Below are positions 1 to 5,019 of a stretch of 5,019 nt of DNA, in pieces; position 1 is the stretch's first letter, and every line of letters begins with the position of its first letter. Location: assembly GCA_934631985.1 (NCBI GenBank), contig CAKTYE010000114.1, forward strand, positions 1 to 5,019. The letters are read 5' to 3'. The notes below the pieces were generated by a model. It was not told the DNA's origin and did no database searches. It was given only the letters and a program-made list of their open reading frames with translations. A program made the position numbers and the translations under genes. Origin of the DNA: an uncultured Clostridia bacterium. GTDB lineage: Bacteria; Bacillota; Clostridia; Christensenellales; Aristaeellaceae.

Positions 1-1821
1 AAAAACACCTATGCCCTGTTTGAGCTGGAAAATGGCGTGCCTACCTATGGCTATGAGCTGGCTCAGGCAGTGAAGGACGGCTATCTGGTGGATTTTGTGT
101 CGGTGGAGACTACGCTGAAGTTCATCCAGCAGGGCATTATATATGACGAGCTGCCCGAGGATGAAAAGGAAGAATACGAAGCCAAGTTTGTGGACGAAAA
201 CGGCAACTTACCGGAAAGCATTGACTCCTCGGCCCTCAATGAATGGGTGTTTAACAGGGATACCATCCGCAAGGTGCTGAACACACTGATGCAGCATGGC
301 TTGAAGATAGATTATGGCAATAAGCTCGGCAAGAGCATCATCTTTGCAAAGAATCATACCCATGCAGAAAAAATTCTGGAAATTTTCAACCAAGAATATC
401 CATATTTGAACGGCTACGCCAAGGTTATTGACAATTATACGACCTATGCGCAGAGCGCCATTGATGAGTTTTCCGACCCGAAAAAGCTGCCGCAAATTGC
501 TATCTCGGTCGATATGCTGGATACGGGCATTGATGTGCCAGAGGTGCTGAACCTGGTCTTTTTCAAGAAGGTGTTGAGCAAGGCTAAATTCTGGCAGATG
601 ATCGGCCGCGGTACTCGTCTGTGTCCGGGGCTGCTGGACGGCAAGGATAAGGAGAGGTTTTATATCTTCGATTTCTGCGGGAATTTTGAATTTTTTCGCA
701 TGAATCCCGGCAAGGCAACTGCAAGCACGCTGGCGCTGCAAGGCGCGATTTTCCAGCTGAAGGTGCAAATGGCATTTAAGCTGCAAGACCTGGCCTACCA
801 GACCGATAAGCTGATCCCATTTCGGCAGGCGCTGGTGGAGGATATGGTACGCAAGGTGAAGGAGCTGAACCGGGAGAGCTTTGCCGTTAAACAGCACCTG
901 AGATTTGTGGAGCAGTATGCCATCCCGGAGCATTATCGATCCTTGACCTATGAAGATACGCTGCTCATGCAGCAGGAGCTTGCGCCCCTCATTATTCCCG
1001 ACCAGGATGACGCAAAAGCGCTTCGCTTCGATGCACTGATGTATGGGCTGGAATTGGCTTATTTATCTGGAAAGAAGTACGGCAGGGGACAGCGCTATCT
1101 GATGCGCGTTGTTGCGGCCCTCAGCCAGCTCGCAAACATTCCGGCGATCACGGCTCAGCGTGCACTGCTGGATAAGATTCAGCGAACAGATTATGTGGAC
1201 AAGGCGGACATCAGCGAATTTGAGCATATTCGGCAGAGCCTTCGCGCGTTGATTCAATATATCCCCAGCCGTAGCGTGCCGCTTATCGATACGATGACGA
1301 TCACCGATGAGGTCCTTGCTACGGAATGGAATGCAGCTGAGTTGGAAAACGACGATCTAAAGAATTATAAGGCCAGGGCGGAATTTTATGTGCGTCAGCA
1401 TCAGGATGAGATAGCAATCGCTAAGCTGAAAAAGAATATTCCGCTAACGGCGAGCGACCTTAAACATCTGGAGAGCATTCTTTGGAGCGAGGTCGGCACA
1501 AAGCAGGATTATGAAGCAGAGTATGGTCAGAAACCATTAGGGGAGTTTATCCGCGAAATTGTGGGTCTGGACATGAATGCCGCGAAGGAAGCCTTTGCTG
1601 TATACCTAAATGATGTGAATTTGGACAGCAAACAAATTTATTTTGTGAATCAAATCGTGGAGTTCATCGTCCGCAATGGTATGATGAAAGACTTTTCCGT
1701 TTTGCAGGAAGCGCCGTTCACCGATCAAGGCAGTGTTGTGGAGGTGTTTCAAGATCAGACAGTATGGAAGGGGATTAAGCAGGCAATTGCTGCCATTAAC
1801 GCCAACGCCCGCGTGGCATGA
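1..1821 (+). CDS. Type I restriction R-subunit-like SF2 helicase, 3' part (5' end outside window)
   Basis: This is the C-terminal part (606 codons) of a large DEAD/DEAH-type helicase resembling the R subunit of type I restriction enzymes, which cleaves foreign DNA after ATP-driven translocation together with HsdM and HsdS. The frame is open from base 1; the GTG at 37 is internal, because the codons before it read as normal family sequence (KNTYALFELENG). Helicase domain 2 is clear: motif IV-like GKSIIFAKNHTHAEKI from about 328, motif V ISVDMLDTGIDVPEV around 502-546, motif VI QMIGRGTRL at 595-621, then FDFCGNFEFF at 667-696. A long helical region follows. The end (about 1440-1810, with LNDVNLDSKQIYFVNQIVEF and the APF of LQEAPFTDQG at 1711-1719) resembles the EcoEI R C-terminal domain. 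The Walker motifs and the nuclease domain would lie upstream and are not visible, so restriction activity is inference. Partner hsdM/hsdS genes are not in the window. No frameshift is seen. Base composition looks more AT-rich than rpoA/rplQ. Confidence 0.85.
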   Translation, partial: KNTYALFELENGVPTYGYELAQAVKDGYLVDFVSVETTLKFIQQGIIYDELPEDEKEEYEAKFVDENGNLPESIDSSALNEWVFNRDTIRKVLNTLMQHGLKIDYGNKLGKSIIFAKNHTHAEKILEIFNQEYPYLNGYAKVIDNYTTYAQSAIDEFSDPKKLPQIAISVDMLDTGIDVPEVLNLVFFKKVLSKAKFWQMIGRGTRLCPGLLDGKDKERFYIFDFCGNFEFFRMNPGKATASTLALQGAIFQLKVQMAFKLQDLAYQTDKLIPFRQALVEDMVRKVKELNRESFAVKQHLRFVEQYAIPEHYRSLTYEDTLLMQQELAPLIIPDQDDAKALRFDALMYGLELAYLSGKKYGRGQRYLMRVVAALSQLANIPAITAQRALLDKIQRTDYVDKADISEFEHIRQSLRALIQYIPSRSVPLIDTMTITDEVLATEWNAAELENDDLKNYKARAEFYVRQHQDEIAIAKLKKNIPLTASDLKHLESILWSEVGTKQDYEAEYGQKPLGEFIREIVGLDMNAAKEAFAVYLNDVNLDSKQIYFVNQIVEFIVRNGMMKDFSVLQEAPFTDQGSVVEVFQDQTVWKGIKQAIAAINANARVA

Positions 1822-1854
1822 TCCCCCACGCACAAAAACCCCCTGCACAAAGCC

Positions 1855-1884
1855 TTGACCAAGCAGCCTCAAATAAGCTACAAT
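1855..1884 (+). promoter_or_regulatory. Predicted sigma-A-type promoter of the MATE gene
   Basis: A TTGACC -35 box (1855-1860) and a TACAAT -10 box (1879-1884) are separated by 18 bp, each one mismatch from consensus. Transcription would start near 1890-1892. The promoter begins only 33 bp after the helicase stop codon. It is the only good promoter seen between that gene and the MATE gene, so the pump is probably transcribed separately. The assignment rests on sequence match only. Confidence 0.7.
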
Positions 1885-1909
1885 ACCCCCTGATTGCTCG
1901 GAGGGCGAG

Positions 1910-1936
1910 TTGTTCAGAGAAACAATAGCCGGATAA
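1910..1936 (+). CDS. Possible 8-codon leader peptide upstream of the MATE gene
   Basis: A very short ORF starts with TTG at 1910 and stops with TAA at 1934-1936; it would encode MFRETIAG. A Shine-Dalgarno-like GGAGGG at 1900-1905 lies 4 nt before the start (5 nt if GGAGG is counted), which is close but workable. It starts about 20 nt after the predicted transcription start. Its last four codons, including the stop, overlap the 5' arm of the terminator at 1927-1976, so a ribosome on it would hinder hairpin formation. That position, rather than its composition, is the argument for it. The peptide resembles no stalling peptide I recognise. An ORF this short could arise by chance, and the TTG start is weak. 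Confidence 0.4.
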   Translation: MFRETIAG

Positions 1937-1976
1937 GGGACAGACTGAAATGTCTGCTTCTTATCCGGCTTTTTTT
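1927..1976 (+). terminator. Intrinsic terminator within the MATE leader (probable attenuator)
   Basis: An 11-bp perfect stem pairs AGCCGGATAAG (1927-1937) with CTTATCCGGCT (1960-1970). It continues inward through two G-U pairs, one mismatch and a 5-bp stem CAGAC/GTCTG (1941-1945/1952-1956) with a 6-nt loop. It is followed by a T tract (1970-1976). This is a strong Rho-independent terminator on the plus strand. It sits between the predicted promoter and the ribosome site of the pump gene, so most transcripts from that promoter should end here unless the hairpin is prevented. It could also stop read-through from the helicase gene, which has no other terminator. Confidence 0.85.
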
Positions 1977-1983
1977 CGCGAAA

Positions 1984-1989
1984 AGGAGG
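1984..1989 (+). promoter_or_regulatory. Ribosome binding site that fixes the MATE start
   Basis: A perfect AGGAGG lies 8 nt before the TTG at 1998. It lies downstream of the terminator T tract, so it is present only on read-through transcripts. It favours TTG 1998 over the in-frame ATG at 1950, which lies in the loop of the terminator hairpin and has only a weak AAGGG upstream. Confidence 0.8.
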
Positions 1990-1997
1990 AGAAAACA

Positions 1998-3320
1998 TTG
2001 GACTTTCTGAACGGCAAAATCAAATCCATCTATTTCAAGTACCTGTCAGCGGCGTTCGGCAGTGCGCTGATCACCTCCATCTATTCCATTGTGGATATGG
2101 CGATGGTCGGACAGTACCAGGGCCCGGACGGCACGGCGGCGCTTGCGGTGGTCGCACCAGTGTGGAACATCATCTATAGCCTGGGCCTGCTGATGGGCAT
2201 TGGCGGCAGCGTGATCTTCAGCACCAAGCGCGGCGGTCGCGAAAAAGCAGGCGATGCAGAGAATGCGTATTTCACAGCCTCCATTATCGGCTCCATCCTT
2301 TTGTCCGTGTTGGCATGGGGGTGCATCCTCGGCTTTGAGCGTCCGATTTTGACATTCTTTGGTGCGGATGAATCCCTGTTGCTGCTGGCACAGGAATACA
2401 TGCGCCCGGTCAAGTGCGTGTTCCCGCTGTTCCTGTTCAACCAAATGCTGGCGGCATTTCTGAGAAACGATAAAAACCCGGGCCTTGCGACCCTGGGGGT
2501 GCTGTCCGGCGGCATCTTCAACATGTTCGGGGACTACTTCTTTGTGTTCACCTGCGATATGGGTATCTACGGTGCCGGACTTGCAACTGCCATTGGAGCT
2601 GCGATCTCCTTCGTGGTGATGCTGACGCACTTCTTCAGCCGCAAGAACACCCTTCGCCTGGTGAAGCCGACCAAACTGTGCAGCAAGCTCCGCGAAATAT
2701 CCGTGACAGGCTTCTCCACTTTCTTCATTGACGTAGCCATGGGAATCTTGACTGTGCTGTTCAACCGGCAGATCATGAAATATCTCGGCGCAAATGCATT
2801 GGCTGTCTACGGCCCCATTATTCAGGTCAGCACCTTTACCCAATGCTGTGCCTACAGTGTCGGTCAGGCCGCGCAGCCGATTATCTCCACAAATTACAGT
2901 GCGGGGAAGGGGGAGCGCATCAAAGAAACATTACGGCTGGCACTTGGCACCACAGCGTTTTTCGGCATCTTTTGGACAGCGCTGAGCATGGCCTGCCCGA
3001 ACCTGTACATCCGCATTTTCATGACGCCCACACAGGAGATTCTGGATATTGCACCTGCCATTATCCGAACCTATGCCCTGTCGTTCCTGCTGCTGCCCTT
3101 CAATATTTTCTCGACGTACTATTTTCAGGCGATCATGAAGCCAAACGCTGCGTTCGTCGTGTCCGTTACGCGGGGCCTGGTGATCAGCGGCTTACTGATC
3201 CTTCTGCTGCCCATCATAACCGGCTCGGATTCCCTATGGTTTGCGATGCCGATTACGGAAGCAGTGACAGCCATCTATGCAGCAATGATCATCCGTAAAT
3301 ACACAAGAGCGCTGCCGTGA
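1998..3320 (+). CDS. MATE-family multidrug/cation efflux transporter
   Basis: This complete 440-residue integral membrane protein belongs to the MATE (multi antimicrobial extrusion) family. These are Na+- or H+-coupled antiporters that export drugs or other organic cations across the cytoplasmic membrane. The length is typical, and the two-lobed pattern of about 12 hydrophobic segments is present. Family marks include SIYSIVDMAMVGQ in TM1 (D33), GLLMGIGGSVIFS (residues 63-75), AAFLRNDKNPGLA followed by NMFGDYFFV (N175, D179), GIYGAGLATAIGAA, and in the second half GQAAQPIISTNYSAGKGERI (289-308). D33 and the N175/D179 pair probably match the ion-coupling residues of DinF/MepA-type MATEs. The TTG start is chosen for its AGGAGG at 1984-1989; an ATG at 1950 would add 16 residues encoded by the terminator. 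The gene is monocistronic, with an attenuator-like leader before it and a terminator after it. The substrate cannot be told from sequence; the MepA-like subgroup is a tentative call. Confidence 0.92.
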   Translation: MDFLNGKIKSIYFKYLSAAFGSALITSIYSIVDMAMVGQYQGPDGTAALAVVAPVWNIIYSLGLLMGIGGSVIFSTKRGGREKAGDAENAYFTASIIGSILLSVLAWGCILGFERPILTFFGADESLLLLAQEYMRPVKCVFPLFLFNQMLAAFLRNDKNPGLATLGVLSGGIFNMFGDYFFVFTCDMGIYGAGLATAIGAAISFVVMLTHFFSRKNTLRLVKPTKLCSKLREISVTGFSTFFIDVAMGILTVLFNRQIMKYLGANALAVYGPIIQVSTFTQCCAYSVGQAAQPIISTNYSAGKGERIKETLRLALGTTAFFGIFWTALSMACPNLYIRIFMTPTQEILDIAPAIIRTYALSFLLLPFNIFSTYYFQAIMKPNAAFVVSVTRGLVISGLLILLLPIITGSDSLWFAMPITEAVTAIYAAMIIRKYTRALP

Positions 3321-3340
3321 CCAGCCGTCCCAGCAGCATA

Positions 3341-3377
3341 AAAGCCCTCCATGACTATGCTGTTCAGGGAGGGCTTT
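3341..3377 (+). terminator. Intrinsic terminator after the MATE gene, probably bidirectional
   Basis: A 10-bp perfect stem pairs AAAGCCCTCC (3341-3350) with GGAGGGCTTT (3368-3377) around a 17-nt loop, starting 20 bp after the MATE stop codon. On the plus strand the T tract is short (TTTCATT). On the minus strand the stem is followed by TTTTAT, so it may act as a back-up terminator for the convergent rplQ transcript. Confidence 0.75.
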
Positions 3378-3430
3378 CATTGCGCAACCACAGAATAGGG
3401 TAGGGCAGTGAAGGCGTGATACAAGGCAAC

Positions 3431-3464
3431 AAAAAAGGAAAGGCGAAATAACTCGCCTTTCCTT
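3431..3464 (-). terminator. Intrinsic terminator of the rpoA-rplQ operon
   Basis: A 12-bp perfect stem pairs bases 3435-3446 with 3453-3464 around a 6-nt loop. Read on the minus strand it ends in a six-T run (3436-3431). It lies 18 bp beyond the rplQ stop codon. The plus-strand side has no T tract, so this is a minus-strand terminator and marks rplQ as the last gene of its operon. Confidence 0.88.
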
Positions 3465-3482
3465 GAGAGACAAAGCCAGAGC

Positions 3483-3995
3483 TTACACCAGCTCCAGAAT
3501 CACCATCTCGGCAGCGTCGCCGCGACGGGGTCCCAGCTTGTAGATACGGGTGTAGCCGCCGGAGCAATTCTTCTCCGCGTTGCGAGCCTTGTACTTCGGG
3601 CCGATCTCGCGGAAGAGCTTCTCCACCACAGGATGCTTGTTATCCTTGGTGCGCTCCTTGTATTCCTTCTTGCTCTCGTTGTCCTTCTTCTCTTCCTTCA
3701 GGTCGTACAGGTACGCCATCAGCAGACGGCGCGCATGCAGCTTGGAGGGAGCGTCGTTCACAACTTCCAGGGTCATCAGCTGGCCCTTGTCGTTGTGGGT
3801 TTCCTTGGTGGTGGTAACGGTGTTGTCGCATTCCTTGATCGCAAGGGTGATCATGCGATCGGCAATGCGGCGCACTTCCTTGGCCTTCGCCTCGGTGGTC
3901 TCGATACGACCGTACCAGATGAGGTTAGTCACCTGGTTACGCAGCAGCGCCTTGCGCTGATCGGCCGTGCGGCCCAGCTTGCGTTGATGTGCCAT
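3483..3995 (-). CDS. rplQ: 50S ribosomal protein L17 (bL17), enlarged form
   Basis: This encodes ribosomal protein bL17 of the large subunit (170 residues). The N-terminal MAHQRKLGRTADQRKALLRN, the IETTEAKAKEVRRIADRMITLA segment (31-52), the LHARR motif (86-90), KLFREIGPKY (126-135) and the C-terminal GGYTRIYKLGPRRGDAAEMV (146-165) with final ILELV are diagnostic. The protein is about 45-50 residues longer than the B. subtilis and E. coli forms as I recall them (about 120-127). The excess falls in three places: about 29 residues at 55-85, a charged Lys/Glu-rich stretch of about 14 at 100-120, and about 6 at 139-145. The ATG is preceded by AGGAGG (4005-4010) at 9 nt. It follows rpoA after a 58-bp gap and ends the operon. 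Expression is presumably co-transcriptional with upstream ribosomal genes; no promoter is seen in the gap. Confidence 0.97.
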   Translation of the reverse strand: MAHQRKLGRTADQRKALLRNQVTNLIWYGRIETTEAKAKEVRRIADRMITLAIKECDNTVTTTKETHNDKGQLMTLEVVNDAPSKLHARRLLMAYLYDLKEEKKDNESKKEYKERTKDNKHPVVEKLFREIGPKYKARNAEKNCSGGYTRIYKLGPRRGDAAEMVILELV

Positions 3996-4017
3996 GGGGA
4001 TGTTCCTCCTTTACGGT

Positions 4018-4040
4018 CGGGGTGGGGGATTGCCGCCCCG
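4018..4040 (-). other. GC-rich hairpin between rpoA and rplQ
   Basis: On the minus strand CGGGG (4040-4036) pairs with CCCCG (4022-4018), extended inward by a mismatch and two G-C pairs. It has no T tract, so it is not a terminator. It sits between the rpoA stop and the rplQ ribosome site and may act in mRNA processing or stability; that role is inference. Confidence 0.4.
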
Positions 4041-4053
4041 GTTCCGCTACGTC

Positions 4054-5001
4054 TTATTCTTCGTTGGGACGCAGGCCGAGACCCAGCGCTTCCAGCTTCT
4101 GCTCGACCTCTTCCAAGCTCTTGCGGCCCAGATTGCGAACCTTCATCATGTCTTCCTGATTGCGCTGCACCAGCTCAGCAACGCTGTTGATGCCAGCACG
4201 CTTCAGGCAGTTATACGCACGCACCGACAGATCCAGCTCCTCAATGGTCATCTCGAGAACCTTTTCCTTCTTGTCATCCTCGGGCTGCACCATGCTGACG
4301 GGCATCACCTGATCGGTCAGGCCCACAAACAGGGACAGATGCTCGCTGAGAATCTTCGCCGCGCCGCTGATGGCCTCATCGGGCATCAGGGTGCCGTTGG
4401 TCCAAATTTCCAGCGTCAGCCTATCGTAGTCCGTGATCTGCCCGACACGGGTATCCTCCACGGTGTAGTTCACCTTCCGAATGGGGGTGAAGATACTGTC
4501 CATGGGAATCACGCCGATGGGCATATTCGGATTCTTGTTCTTGTCCGCGCTCACATATCCACGGCCCTTTTCGAGAACCAGCTGCATCTGAAGATGCGCA
4601 TCCTCGTTCAGGGTAGCGATATGCATGTCGGGATTGATGATCTCCACCTCGGCATCCGCGTGGATGTCCGCGGCGGTCACCTCGCAGGGACCCTGAGCAT
4701 CGATCGTGACCTGCTTCGGACCGTCATAGTCCATCTTCACAGCCAGCCCCTTAAGGTTCAGGATCAATTCGGTAACGTCCTCTTTCACACCGGGAACAGT
4801 AGAGAACTCATGCTGCACACCCTCGATATGCACAGAAGAGACCGCCACGCCAGGGAGGGAGGACAGCAGCACCCGGCGCAGAGAATTGCCCAGCGTGTGA
4901 CCGAAGCCACGCTCCAGGGGTTCCACAACAAACTTGCCGTAGCAGTTGTTCTGGCCTACCTCTACGCATTCGATGCGTGCCTTTTCGATTTCGACGATCA
5001 T
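4054..5001 (-). CDS. rpoA: DNA-directed RNA polymerase subunit alpha
   Basis: This complete 315-residue alpha subunit dimerises to nucleate RNA polymerase assembly. The N-terminal domain (about 1-232) carries GFGHTLGNSLRRVLLSSLPG (32-51), the dimer and beta/beta' contact region, then GVQHEFSTVPGVKEDVTELI (61-80) and NYTVEDTRVGQITDYDRLTL (178-197). A charged linker (about 240-250) leads to the C-terminal DNA- and activator-binding domain (about 251-315), with LSVRAYNCLKRAGINSVAEL and VRNLGRKSLEEVEQKLEALG. R261, N264, C265, G292, K294 and S295 match E. coli R265, N268, C269, G296, K298 and S299, which contact UP-element DNA, so DNA binding should be intact. The ATG at 5001 has AGGAGG (5011-5016) 9 nt upstream. 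It is followed by rplQ as in the usual rpsM-rpsK-rpsD-rpoA-rplQ cluster; the earlier genes would lie past the window's right edge. Confidence 0.98.
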   Translation of the reverse strand: MIVEIEKARIECVEVGQNNCYGKFVVEPLERGFGHTLGNSLRRVLLSSLPGVAVSSVHIEGVQHEFSTVPGVKEDVTELILNLKGLAVKMDYDGPKQVTIDAQGPCEVTAADIHADAEVEIINPDMHIATLNEDAHLQMQLVLEKGRGYVSADKNKNPNMPIGVIPMDSIFTPIRKVNYTVEDTRVGQITDYDRLTLEIWTNGTLMPDEAISGAAKILSEHLSLFVGLTDQVMPVSMVQPEDDKKEKVLEMTIEELDLSVRAYNCLKRAGINSVAELVQRNQEDMMKVRNLGRKSLEEVEQKLEALGLGLRPNEE

Positions 5002-5019
5002 TTCGTTTACCCTCCTCTA

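Noticed and set aside
37..39. GTG at 37 as the true start of the helicase gene
   Set aside because: The frame stays open to base 1 with family-like residues, there is no ribosome site before it, and the protein would lack helicase domain 1, so the gene begins outside the window.
208..933. Long minus-strand open frame (241 codons) inside the helicase gene
   Set aside because: It is a shadow of the plus-strand helicase: no recognisable domain, no good ribosome site, and the opposite frame carries clear helicase motifs.
1890..1976. A known riboswitch class (for example guanidine classes linked to efflux genes) in the pump leader
   Set aside because: The leader before the terminator is only about 35 nt, and I could not find the conserved cores or the paired ACGR-type loops of those classes. 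A short-ORF attenuator fits better.
2046..2843. Long minus-strand open frame (265 codons) inside the MATE gene
   Set aside because: Its predicted protein is rich in His/Gln/Cys with no family resemblance, as expected for the antisense of a membrane-protein gene.
2843..3298. Plus-strand open frame in another phase inside the MATE gene
   Set aside because: It lies wholly within the transporter and has no domain or ribosome-site support.
4018..4040. A terminator between rpoA and rplQ
   Set aside because: The hairpin is GC-rich but has no following T tract on the minus strand, and rplQ follows directly with a strong ribosome site.
3633..4190. Plus-strand open frame (185 codons) across rplQ and the end of rpoA
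   Set aside because: It overlaps two certain genes on the other strand, spans their intergenic gap and has no family features.

Overview
The window looks like a chromosomal piece of a moderately GC-rich, low-GC-Gram-positive-type bacterium, most likely a gut Clostridia (Ruminococcaceae/Oscillospiraceae-like). The reasons are strong AGGAGG ribosome sites, a TTG start, Firmicutes-like RpoA and L17 proteins, the rpoA-rplQ order and a MepA-like MATE pump. The genus is inference and cannot be fixed from this sequence alone.

The layout is two plus-strand genes converging on two minus-strand genes. (1) Bases 1-1821, plus: the 3' part of a large superfamily 2 helicase of the type I restriction R-subunit (HsdR, EcoEI-like) family; the nuclease and ATP-binding part lies before the window. 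(2) Bases 1822-1997: a compact control region for the next gene, with a sigma-A-type promoter, a possible 8-codon leader ORF with its own Shine-Dalgarno site, and a strong intrinsic terminator placed between promoter and gene. (3) Bases 1998-3320, plus: a complete MATE-family efflux transporter. (4) Bases 3321-3482: a convergent intergenic region with one terminator hairpin behind the pump gene and another behind rplQ. (5) Bases 3483-3995, minus: rplQ (ribosomal protein bL17), enlarged by internal insertions. (6) Bases 4054-5001, minus: rpoA (RNA polymerase alpha). These last two are the distal end of the conserved alpha/ribosomal-protein operon.

The most interesting item is the leader of the MATE gene. 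Its only visible promoter is followed by a strong terminator, and a short ORF ends inside the 5' arm of that terminator. This is the arrangement expected of a ribosome-mediated transcription attenuator, in which a stalled ribosome (for example under a translation-inhibiting drug) would block the terminator and switch on the pump. The elements are visible in the sequence; the mechanism is inferred. The helicase suggests a defence locus upstream, and rplQ and rpoA are housekeeping genes. Nothing ties the three parts together functionally.
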